Positions 48,460-58,029 of a DNA stretch of 64,000 bases are shown here, piece by piece. The first letter of the stretch is position 1, and each line of letters begins with the position of its first letter. A program made the translations under genes and the position numbers. The DNA comes from Moringa oleifera. Lineage: Eukaryota; Streptophyta; Magnoliopsida; Brassicales; Moringaceae. The notes under the pieces are model-generated. The model worked only from the letters and a program-made list of their open reading frames with translations. It was not told where the DNA came from and made no database searches. The DNA lies in assembly GCA_021397835.1 (NCBI GenBank), contig JAJFZO010000469.1, positions 992,001-1,056,000 of the forward strand, written 5' to 3'.

Positions 48460-49579
48460 TTATCATATCGATCCCAGTAACATAGTCTTAAATTAGTGGT
48501 TTCCCTACCCGGACAAACATTTCACATCACCATATTATTATTAATTTCACCTTTTCTTGTCTTCGTTCTGATTTATGTGGACATGAAGAAACCGCCTCAA
48601 GCCCCGGGAGATCAGTTACTTCGATCATTACTTGCATGTTTGCTGGAGTTGGCTTAGTAGCATATGAGAACATTGAAACTGAGTAACTTCAATCATTACT
48701 TGTATTATACTAAGTTTAAAATATATATCTTTTTGGTTCTAAGGATTGTTTAGCATAAAGTTAATTAAATTAAGATCACAATGGTTTTGATAAAAACAAA
48801 ACCATTGTGATTTTATTTGTTTTACAATTTAGTGATCCTACATCACTATGATCTTCAATTATCTCTATCATCAAAGTCACCCTCCAAATGAATGATTTAA
48901 TCATCTAAAAAAAATAACAGTAAATCTGAAATCAACTCAGTATTGCTAAAAAATAAATTATGAATAATAAGTACCATCAGGCATTGTTTCTATTACTTTG
49001 AATATTTTACCTTATTATAATTTTAAAGTAATTGTAATTCATGTTTTAGATATTTGATCATAAAATAACATTTACCAAATGTTTTGAGATCACTCAAGTA
49101 ATAATATCACTAATAATCCAAGATTACCAATAATTTATCTCATTTTGACAATTGAAGATATTGGTAGTTTTTATATTTATGTTTTTATTATTTAAAGATA
49201 TATTAATTAAGTGTAAGAAAAGATAATTAACAGTCTATATCAATGTAATGATGATAACATATGATTCATAAATCACAACATTAATTGTGAAAATAGATTT
49301 AAATTACCTGTCATTTTACATGATACATATAATGCTAATTTAGAAATATTCTAATTTATTTAGTAGGTATCTTATTCCATGACTAATTATTTTAATTGAC
49401 TGACATATCAATTTATTTATGGTTTACCTATAAAATTTCAAATAATAGAAAATTTTCTAAACGCAAAACCAAAAAAAAAAAAGGAATTTAAAATTAATTT
49501 CAGGTAATCTGGTATACTTTTTCTCCAATGGAAAACCAACCTGTGACAATTCTCATTCAAGATTGAATTCTACCGAAGC
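48460..49579. other. Upstream region of the MLP gene at 49,726
   Basis: Here block 3 begins. The sequence is diverged from 10,140-10,890 but alignable in patches (AAAGTTAATTAAATTAAGAT, GATTACCAATAAT). An inverted patch around 48,775-48,820 (CACAATGGTTTTGATAAAAA...AAACCATTGTG) could fold into a hairpin. No gene. Confidence 0.55.
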
Positions 49580-49592
49580 GCTCATAATGAGC
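49580..49592. promoter_or_regulatory. Promoter dyad GCTCATAATGAGC
   Basis: Both 6-base arms are intact and only the central base differs from the 10,893 copy. It ends 40 bases before the TATA box and is followed by ACTGGCCTAC as in the other copies. Confidence 0.5.
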
Positions 49593-49632
49593 ACTGGCCT
49601 ACAAGTGTTAATGGAGCAACGAGCCATCCATC

Positions 49633-49639
49633 TATAAAA
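49633..49639 (+). promoter_or_regulatory. TATA box of MLP gene 49,726
   Basis: TATAAAA in CATCTATAAAAGGATGATGG, 93 bases before the ATG. Confidence 0.8.
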
Positions 49640-49725
49640 GGATGATGGCTGAAGTATGGCTTCGTAACACTTCCTTCCTCTTCTCATTTGTTAAAAATAT
49701 ATAGAATTTCCTTAAGGGAGGTAAA

Positions 49726-50416
49726 ATGTCTGTGCGTGGTAAGCTAGAGACTGACGTAGAGATCAAGGCACCTGCTGAGAAGTTCCATGAACTAATTACC
49801 AGCAGGCCACACCACCTAATCCACATCTCAAGCGATAAGATAAAAGGATGTGAGTTACATGCAGGAGATTGGGCGAAAGTCGGCCGTCACGTCTTCTGGA
49901 CTTACCTCCACGGTAAGCCAACATCTGCTAATTGTACTCAGTCATGTATGTTTATAATGCACAATTGGCTACTAGTTGCTGCTCTATGTGCTTCTTCTGT
50001 CGATTAAATCTCTTGATTGAAATTGTTTCATTCTGAGTTATATATGTAACATGGGCCAAAACATGAAATATCTTTTTGTTTCCATATAATATTGATGGAG
50101 ACTATAAGGATTAAATTTCACATGATTGTCTTGCATTAAAACTTCAGCTGGGAAGACTGAGGTTGCGAAGGAGATAATTGAAGCTGTAGATCCTGACAAA
50201 AATCTCATTACCTTCAAGGTGATTGAAGGAGATGTCCTAAAGGAGTTCAAGGCTTTCAAATTTACTTTACATGCAATCCCAAAGAACCAAGGTAGCCTGG
50301 TGCATGTGATTGTTGAATATGAAAAGCTACACAAAAAAATTGGACATCCTGAAACGTTGGTTGAGCTCATTGTCCAAATCGTGGAAGACATGGGAGCTCA
50401 CCTTGCCCAAGCATAG
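49726..50416 (+). CDS. MLP-like protein, Bet v 1 family, 151 aa
   Basis: Exons 49,726-49,912 and 50,148-50,416, with a 235-bp phase-1 GT-AG intron. The product is 151 aa. It starts MSVRGKLETDVEIKAPAEKF. The glycine-rich loop reads HAGDWAKVGR, so the first loop glycine after tryptophan is alanine, and the splice-spanning residue is Ala (HAGKT) where the others have Asp (HDGKT). The C-terminus is KLHKKIGHPETLVELIVQIV and ends HLAQA. It belongs to the 11,040/38,955 type but is clearly older. The loop change could alter ligand access (inference). AATAAA lies at 50,474. Confidence 0.95.
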
Positions 50417-51589
50417 ACCGCTATTTATGATAATATATATTATGTGCTTCTACTATGCAATAATGTCCTGAAGAATAAAAGCTTCAGTGTTTTTATGGAT
50501 ATGTGAATGTTGTCATGGAAGTATGCTTTATGCATATGTTTTCCTATGTGTGAAGCCAAACATGCCTTGTGAAAGTTAGTACTCTTCCTTTCTTCGTTAT
50601 ATATATGTATAAATTTCAATAATATCTTATTTTTCTTTTGTGTGATATCTGTCTCTTATCATTCTTCTAATCTTCATGTTTGGATTGTACACTAAGAGTG
50701 AAATTTGTGAGTGCTTGTAAGGAGGGTTCAAATATTTTCTCTAAGTTGGGTTTATAATAAAAGAAAGAAACAGAGAAAGGAAAGATGAAAGTGAACGACA
50801 AAATGATCGAAGAGAAAAGGCAGAGAGAAAGTAACAAAGAAAAGAGAGAAAAGAAGATAGAGACAATGAGGAAGAGTGCTTATTTATTTATTATTAAGTT
50901 TTCTTAAAATATATTTATCATTATTATTTTATATTTTAATTTTTCCATTTGTATTAATTCTTTTAATTATTTTTTAATTTAATACAAATCCATGTAATTC
51001 AGAATTTGTTTATAAATATTTTATGAAAATTAAAATTGGTTTAGAAAGAGACCAACTGTATATTTTAGGGTTCAAATACCTTTTTTGTCTTTTCATTTTT
51101 TCGATTATGCTTTAAATTTTCAATTCATGTATGGAAGTAAATTTACATAAGTCATCTATTAATCAAATATTTAAGACGCACAAAACACAATAATACATTC
51201 TTAATTCAAACAATAAAAATTTATACATGCATACCTATATATCCATCTCATAAAACATATATATTAAAAATCACAAGTTAAACTAATAATATTTTATTAG
51301 GTCCAAAAATGTAATTTTCAAATTTAAGCATAACAATAATTCTCATATTTACTGAAAATGACCTAACTTATCTATATGTGTATAGTGTCTATCGCTCGCT
51401 CATATCATATTATGCCATATCCTTCTAAAGAATCATCATTTTTTTTATACAAATATCATAAATATGTGAAATTCAAAGCATGTTTTATATGAGAGAAGTC
51501 GACAAGTAAGTTGATTTACAAAACCTTAAAAGTTTTCTTTTATATCATATGTCTTAACTCTCTTGCTATATATGCATAATATAAAGTCC
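50417..51589. other. MLP 3' flank, block 3
   Basis: Homologous to the region after 11,615 as far as about 51,400, including the purine-rich tract at 50,757-50,880. No open frame of note. Confidence 0.6.
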
Positions 51590-52800
51590 CTCACTAGTCT
51601 AAGTGTATAAAAGTACTCAAGAAAAGAGAACATAGAAGAGGATAGACCGTCGATCTATACTCTATATAGTTTTAGGGGTTTGTCGAGCTAGGACTTTGTT
51701 TTTTAATTTCAATAATCTGAAAATTTGTTTGTGATTTAGTGAGTTACAGCTTAATAAGTATAAACATAAAACAACAACAAATCAGGCCAACCATATTATC
51801 CAAACTATAAATTACTACTAAACATGTTATCCTTATCTATGAAAACTCAAGTGTAAACAAACATATGCCTATGATATGCAATTTTATCTTCTTTTCATGT
51901 TGTGGCCAATAAGAGATGCTCCGAAAATTCTATGTGAACATATTGATCCATAAGATCATAACCATATATGCATATTTTCCATATCATAGCCTTATGGCCA
52001 AAAAAAGTGATTCTATATCATTGATCCTTAGTCAATGGAGCATCTCACGTCATATATGGAATTGCTCATAACTTATTTATATTCTTTTTATTTAGTTATG
52101 CATGCACTCATCCATTAAATCCAACATACTTTAAAATATTCAAACAATAAATCAAGGCACTATTCCATTTCATAACTCAAACATAAAACTTTTTTTTGCA
52201 CTTTCAATTATATATATTGCTTGTACTTACATCTTGTAGCTTCAAAAGTTTTAGACTTTGTGTAAACTTTCTCTTCCTTAACTTTTCTCACCTTGTATTT
52301 GTCCTAAAAGTATGTAAGATATACCATTATGACATTAGCAAGCATAATCATGCATAGTAGATAAGCCCTAGTTGAATTGTTGTTTTCCTAATTTCATTGC
52401 ACTTTACTCTACTTAGTTCTCGTTCTTATCCTCAAATTTACTTCTTTTCCATGTACAACTGATTTATCACTTCATCTTCCATATTTTGAAATGAATCATT
52501 CAGGTATAAACTAAATTTTCTACTTAAACCTAACTATGTTAATACTTTACCAAATTTTGTTTTCTGCAGAACATCCCCTATTTTTAGCGCAAGTAATCAA
52601 GCTATAACTCTCCCATTTCTTCTTATTTACCGAAGTTGTTTTTGCTAAAGAAATTTTATTTAATTTACAGAGATATATGATTTTTGTGGAAGAAGAAGAG
52701 TGAGATGGTTGTTGTCTGTTGCCACATGAGGTTTTCATAAAATTGCTAGGCATCTTATCTTATGCACCCTTTTAGTATCTCATTTTATCTTATTGTTTTT
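51590..52800. repeat. Dispersed repeat, diverged third copy
   Basis: Matches 7,600-9,250 in order (AGAGGATAGACC, TTTTAGGGGTTTGTCGAGC, AAACATGTTATCCTTATC, GTGAACATATTGATCC, AGTATGTAAGATATACCATT) with many substitutions and deletions. It lies downstream of an MLP gene, whereas the other copies lie upstream of one. Confidence 0.55.
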
Positions 52801-52884
52801 TAGTCCTTATAAAATTTTAGTTCACTTCCTCTAATTTATATAATTCATAACATACCTAGCACACACTTAAATATTGACAACAAT

Positions 52885-53117
52885 CACTACAAGAAAAATG
52901 GGATTACTTCACACTGGATAGTTCACAGTTTTAATAACAACTGTGAATAAAAAAACTTTTATTCACAGTTGTAATAAAACTGTGAACAAAGACCCCTTTT
53001 ATTCACAGTTGTTACTAAAACTGTGAATAAAGGAAAACTTTTGTTCACAGTTGTGCTTGTAACTGTGAACTAAGTGAAAGTTTTATTCACAGTTATGTTT
53101 ATAACTGTGAACAAAAG
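52885..53117 (+). mobile_element. CACTA (En/Spm) transposon left end
   Basis: It begins CACTACAAGAAAAATGGG, the CACTA terminus, followed by an array of TTCACAGTT / AACTGTGAA subterminal motifs in both orientations (52,926-53,115). The same 13-base start (CACTACAAGAAAA) opens the complete element at 59,261, but the subterminal motif is different, so it is another family. The complementary right end (...TTCTTGTAGTG) was not found before the MLP flank resumes at about 53,990. AAT (52,882-52,884) would be the target-site copy. Confidence 0.75.
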
Positions 53118-53207
53118 GTATGTGCACCATGCATTGAATTTTTTTGCCTCTGTTACAGGTCTTCCTTTCTTTTCTTCTTCCGTTTCTTCAACCCCCTCCT
53201 GAACCAG

Positions 53208-53551
53208 AATGATCTGCTATTTGCCAAAATCGAGTACATGCAGAAGAGGGTAACTCTATGCTCATAATCCCCTTAAATTTCTAATATGGTAGCATAGTTT
53301 AAACAAGCATATTGAGTTTCCATTGATTCTGCCATTGAAATCACTTCAGTAGCTTCAGGTATGAATTGGAAAATTAGTATCCACTTATAACCTGCAAATG
53401 TTTTCTTTCTGTCTCATTGAAACCATTCATGGGTGTCTTGTAGGAAATTAACTTGCATAACAATAACCAGCTTCTCCGAGCAAAGGTACTCTCTCCCTCT
53501 TTGTCCCTCTCTTTCTCCTCTGTTTTTGCATCTTTTTGTGATTTTTTCGAT

Positions 53552-53592
<41 letters not shown>

Positions 53593-53650
53593 CAGATATC
53601 TGAGAATAAGAGGAACTAGCAAAACATGAACTTGATGCCAAGAGGAGGTA
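53208..53650 (+). pseudogene. AGAMOUS-clade MADS-box gene fragment, K-box exons with introns
   Basis: Three consecutive exons of a C-class (AG/PLENA-type) MADS gene are recognisable. Exon 53,208-53,249 is 42 bp and reads NDLLFAKIEYMQKR, with AG before it and GT after it. Exon 53,444-53,485 is 42 bp and reads EINLHNNNQLLRAK between TTGTAG and GTACTC. A last exon from 53,596 reads ISENKRN, then a TAG stop, then QNMNLMPRGG. Two 42-bp exons here are characteristic of AG-like genes. The introns are kept, so this is a genomic copy, not a cDNA. The MADS domain and most of the K-box are absent. AG genes specify stamens and carpels; this piece cannot. It follows a CACTA left end, so capture by the transposon is likely (inference). 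Confidence 0.85.
53554..53590. repeat. (AT)n microsatellite in the AG-like intron
   Basis: About 18 AT units inside the second intron of the AG-like fragment. Likely polymorphic. Confidence 0.9.
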
Positions 53651-53689
53651 ATTAACTGTGAGATATGTTGTAAAGTTAAGCCAAACCAT

Positions 53690-53935
53690 TAATTAATTCC
53701 AAACGAATTAAGAGGATCCAGATGGAAGTCATGCCCTCTCCAGAAGGTGATGAGAACATATATAAAAAGCAAACCCCTCTGCTGCCTCACAACAGTAGAA
53801 GGAAAGGGATGCTCACGCACGCCCACCACCACCAAGCCGAAGTTACAGTCGGCCTTCCTCAGCCCTCTCCCTTCTCTCCCGTGCTTTCTTTTTCTGGTGA
53901 AGCTGTGAATCCATGTGCAACTGAATGAAGGAGGC
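53690..53935 (+). other. Unidentified segment, more GC-rich than its surroundings
   Basis: The stretch AGATGGAAGTCATGCCCTCT to about 53,935 has an open frame (53,722-53,928) with Pro/His-rich sequence and no recognised domain. It is far richer in C and G than its neighbours and absent from blocks 1 and 2. It may be a second captured host piece between the AG fragment and the MLP flank, or a UTR. Confidence 0.35.
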
Positions 53936-53989
53936 AGTGACAGTGAGTGAATAAAGTAACTAATCCTTCTATATAATGCATGGCATTAC

Positions 53990-54529
53990 ATTATTATCTC
54001 AACGTTAAAAAATTCATACTCCAGATAAGTGATTTAATAATCAATTCAAAACATAACTTAAAATCAGCTTGGAGGAAAAAGTAAACTATGAACAATATTA
54101 CCTTCAAGTAGCTTTTCTATTGCTTTCAATATTTTGCCTTATCATAATGTTGAACTAATCATAATTATTGTTTAGATATCTTATTATCATGAATTTTTAG
54201 AATATATAATTTACCGTTTTAATAACACTCAAAATAACATTATTAATAACTCAGATCACCGATAATATGATTTTCACAACTAAATAATATTTTTGGACTT
54301 TATTTTTAAGTTTTTATTATCTAAAGACATTAATGAGCAGTTAAAGAATATAGCTAACAGTCCATATTAATCTAATAATTATAACATATAACTAAAAAAA
54401 AAGGTTTCAAAAATTAATCAAAACTGAAAGGATCAATTTGCAATTTCACTTAATTTGGTAGACTTTCTTTTAAGGAAAAGCCCAACCCACAATTATAATC
54501 CAAGATCACATATAAAATTGTACAGAAGC
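53990..54529. other. Upstream flank of the MLP gene at 54,677
   Basis: Homologous to 10,370-10,890 (CAGATAAGTGATTTAATAATC, AAAATCAGCTTGGAGG, AGACTTTCTTTTAAGG). The MLP 5' flank resumes here after the transposon-associated insert. Confidence 0.6.
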
Positions 54530-54542
54530 GCTCATGATGAAC
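54530..54542. promoter_or_regulatory. Promoter dyad, one arm altered
   Basis: GCTCATGATGAAC: the left arm is intact and one base of the right arm is changed. It ends 40 bases before the TATA box. Confidence 0.42.
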
Positions 54543-54582
54543 ACTGGCCTACTTGAATTAACGTAGCGTTGAGCCATCCAAC

Positions 54583-54589
54583 TATAAAA
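54583..54589 (+). promoter_or_regulatory. TATA box of MLP gene 54,677
   Basis: TATAAAA in CCAACTATAAAAGGATCATGG, 94 bases before the ATG. Confidence 0.78.
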
Positions 54590-54676
54590 GGATCATGGCG
54601 GAAGTATCGCCTCAGTGCACTTCATTAGTGTTCTCTTCTGTTAAAAAATATATACAATATCCTTACGAAAAGTAAA

Positions 54677-55244
54677 ATGCGTAAGCTAGAGACTGATGTG
54701 GAGATAAGTCTCCTGCTGAGATCGAAGTTCCACGAACTAATCAGCAGCAGGCCAAATCACCGAACCCACATCTCTAATGACAAGATGAAAGGATGGGAGT
54801 TACATGCAGGAGACTGGGGCAAGACTGGCTATTTCATCTTCTGGACTTACGTCCATGGTAAGCCCGCATTAGTTAATTCCACTTAATCATGTATTTTTAT
54901 AATGAACAAGTGGTTGTAGATTTACTTTATAATTACGAGGTAAACTCATGTGATTGGTTTGCACTAAAGTCTCAGATGGGAAGACTCAGGTTACAAAGGC
55001 ATTAATTGAAGCTATAGATCCTCACAAAAATCTAATTACTTTCAAGGCGATCGCAGGAGGTCTCATGAAGGAGTTCAAGAGCTTGAAAATTACTTTTCAT
55101 TTAATCCCAAAGAGTGTGGGTAGCTTGGTGCATGTGATTGTGGAACATGAGAAACTACACAAGAAAATTGCACATCCTGGAACACTGGTTGAACTCTTAG
55201 CCCAAATTATGGAAGATATGGGAGCTCGCCTTTCTCAAGCATAG
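54677..55244 (+). CDS. Divergent MLP-like protein, 149 aa, possibly decaying
   Basis: Exons 54,677-54,857 and 54,976-55,244, with a 118-bp phase-1 GT-AG intron. The spliced frame is open (149 aa). The start is shortened: ATGCGTAAGCTAGAG replaces ATGTCTGTGCGTGGTAAGCT. In exon 1 a 1-base deletion and a nearby 4-base insertion change KSSAE to SLLLRS and restore the frame. Other odd residues: KGWELHAG (Cys to Trp), FKAIAGGLMKEF where the others have FKVIEGDLMKEF, VEHEKL for VEYEKL, and HPGTL for HPETL. The glycine-rich loop HAGDWGKTGY is kept. The accumulation of changes at conserved sites suggests relaxed constraint, but the promoter, dyad, splice sites and frame survive. AATAAA lies at about 55,302. 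Confidence 0.8.
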
Positions 55245-56400
55245 GATGCTATTATGATCATATATATTGTATACTTCTACTATGCAATAATGTACTTCAG
55301 AATAAAAGCTTGGGTGTTTTTAGTTTTCGTTAATGCTTTCATGGAAGTATGCTTTATGCATATATTTTCCTATATGTGTATGGCTTCACCCAAACTTTCC
55401 TTATGAATGTTAGTTCTCTTCTTTCTCTGATATAGATATGCACGCCATTCAGTTCCAATAATGTCTCTTGCCTCTCTTCTGTGTGATATATATTCTTATT
55501 TATTCTTCTTATTTTCAAATGCTTTTTCTAAGTTATTGTAATAAAAGAAAGAAACAGAGAAAGGAAAGATGAAGTAAAATGGCAAAATGACAGGAGAGAG
55601 GAACCAGAGAAAGGAAAGAGAGAGAAGATAAAAAAAGAAAAAAGCATGAGGGACCGTAGATATTTATTTATGAAGTAAAATGACGGTTGATATTTATTAA
55701 TAACACTAACAAGGTCTAAAAATGCAATTTTCAAATTCAAACACATTGGTACGTACATATCTTGGTTATTTGGTTAAGCAAAGAAATGATCACTCTTGCC
55801 AGCAGTTGCTTTGATGATCTTCTAACTCTCAAGTTATTTGGTTGAAATCACCAAGCTTATAATTTCATTGAACTTGACCCACTTGCAATTTTGGATGAAA
55901 CTGTCAAGCTTCCATAGTTCACAACAAGCATGGTAGACATCTAACTTTTTTCAGACAAACTTCACTTTGTGTCGATAAGTGTTCATGGTCGGTTATGTGG
56001 TGTAATCATATAATGTAATCATAAAAATGCCGTCAACTTTATTTACATTTGAGGAGATAAGGAACGGTGACGGGTAGAGATAGAGAGAAGAAAGAAGTTT
56101 AAAAGAATGATAACAGTACCATTTTGGCCATTTCTTTTCTCTTCTCTTCAATTCCATCGCCTTATCTTTGAAAACCTCTCAAGAGAAACGGATTGATAAG
56201 GAAAGAGATAAAACCGAACCAATTTACCCTTAGCGCTTCTTGATTTTCAATTCATCCTTTCTGGCGATTTCATAGCTTCTATTCCTTCTAAACTTCAATG
56301 TCAGTCGACTCAAGAAAAATAATTGACTGTTGAATTTCTTCAAACATAACAGCAAAAGTTAGAGGCAAAAATTCAAAACTGACAATTAATAGTGACCTTT
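55245..56400. other. MLP 3' flank, block 3 second copy
   Basis: Homologous to 11,615-13,190 with a large internal deletion (compare the text after AAAGCATGAGGGACCG with 12,070). The purine-rich tract is at 55,540-55,650. No gene. Confidence 0.6.
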
Positions 56401-57540
56401 TGACGAAACTATTACAGAATTGCTAGTAATGGAGGAACAAGTCTTATATAGCACCTTATTGTAGCTAAATCAGTGCCAATTGATCGTCATTATTCTTTTG
56501 ATTTTGAAGTTCACACAAGTTTTAAAATTGAGTCTTAAAAAATATGTCTCAAAAGAATTTGAACATGCATGAAAAGAAAACAAGTAGAATTTCAACTTCT
56601 GAAGAATATAAAGGTTTAACTTGTGCTTCACTTTTAATTTTAAAATCATGTTTTTAATAAAGAATGTAGAGGTCTTACTCTTATTCAACCCTTAATTTTT
56701 ACAAAAATCATTTTAACAATAGAGAATATAAAGGTGTCATTCTTACTCAACTCTTAATCTTTAAAATATATATTTTGTTATGACTTATGCCAATGTAATA
56801 ACATGTCAATATTAAATTAAGACGTATAATAACATTATATTTCTCTTGCTCATTATCTCAAAAATGAAACTTCTTAAAAAAAATAATTTTGATATTAAAA
56901 GATATGAAAATCTCTCTTTTTGAATTTTTTATACCCAAAAAACTTAAAATATAGTTTTTTTAGTTTTTATATTAAAAATTATAAAAATCTCCTTCTTTAG
57001 ATCTTTTTACACTCGTAAAACTTAAAAATATATTTTATTTTGCTTCTTGAAATTATTTTTATATTCAAAAGCATAAAAATCTTTTGAAATATTTTCATAT
57101 TTCTTAAAAACTTAAAACATATTTTTTATTTTTATAATTTTATATTAAAAAATTAAAAATCTCTCTCATAAGATTTTATATACTTCTCCAAAAATTGAAA
57201 AATATATTTTTATTTTTTAAAAATAATTTTTATATTAAAAAGTATGAAAATCTCTCTGTTGAGATTTTTTCATACTCCCAAAAACTTAAAATATATGTTA
57301 TATTTTCAAAATTTTTAAGAAATCAAATTAAAACAATATTAAAGTGATTTATAATCTTTGAAAACATGATTAAAATCAAGTAAATCAATAATTAAAAGAA
57401 TAAAAATCTCAATTTGTTTGTACCTAAAATTTCACATGGATACATAAGAAAATTTAAGCATAAATTTATTATTTTTATTATTATCATTATTATTATTATT
57501 TAAACCATGACTACTCTTCTTTATCTTCCTTTTCTTCTTT
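56400..57540 (-). repeat. Degenerate LTR-like module, block 3
   Basis: Matches 13,400-14,440 (CCAATTGATC, TCAAAAGAATTTGAA, satellite-like units at 56,840-57,330, ATTTCACATGGATAC). It is followed by an (AT)n run where the other copies have the ATT repeat. Confidence 0.5.
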
Positions 57541-57542
57541 CT

Positions 57543-57544
<2 letters not shown>

Positions 57545-57585
<41 letters not shown>
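57545..57585. repeat. (AT)n microsatellite
   Basis: About 20 AT units at the end of the LTR-like module. Confidence 0.9.
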
Positions 57586-57589
<4 letters not shown>

Positions 57590-57590
<1 letters not shown>

Positions 57591-58029
57591 GTTTTAACTA
57601 CCAACAACACCACTTATAAGCCATTTTGCTCAATTACCTTATCACAACTCTTCATACCCAATTCCAATTAATTATACAATGAATTATTACATAAAAAAAT
57701 GGTAAGCATCATAACAAATTCAAAACACATGTATAAATATACATATAGACAATTAAACAAAAAGATATGAAACTAAAAGGATTACTTTAGACCAAACCTA
57801 AAAGAAATTAGTCCCAAAATTACTTGAAAGTGAGAGTAAGAGACTAAAAAAATAATAATAATGAAGAACTATGGATAACGTTTTCAAAGAGAGGAGAGTA
57901 AACCTTTTTTTGCTTGTAGTTTCTCTCCTCTTAAATTTTTTATCTTCTCCTTCCTAAAACTCACCAAGATCTCCATTTCAAATGCTTATTTTCTCTCCTC
58001 TCTTTTCAACTATTTTTCCTTTCCAAAGG
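57590..58029. other. Sequence unique to block 3
   Basis: Not matched in blocks 1 or 2, where gag sequence (14,440-15,950) lies instead. It is AT-rich without an open frame. Block 3 has lost the gag part, and this stretch fills the gap. Confidence 0.5.

Larger units (their letters stand above)
27424..48460. repeat. Segmental tandem duplication, block 2
   Basis: Colinear with block 1; correspondences are 27,924 to 1, 38,955 to 11,040 and 47,383 to 19,603. The left end given here is only the visible part, since block 1 is cut by the window start. Similarity to block 1 ends near 48,460. Confidence 0.93.

Noticed and set aside
53431..53443. CTTGTAGG as a possible right end of the CACTA element starting at 52,885
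   Set aside because: It is the 3' splice site of the AG-like intron (TTGTAG before GAAATT), and no TGTAGTG terminus or AAT duplication follows.
53374..53689. Minus-strand frames with Ile-Tyr repeats
   Set aside because: They are translations of the (AT)n microsatellite in the AG-like intron.
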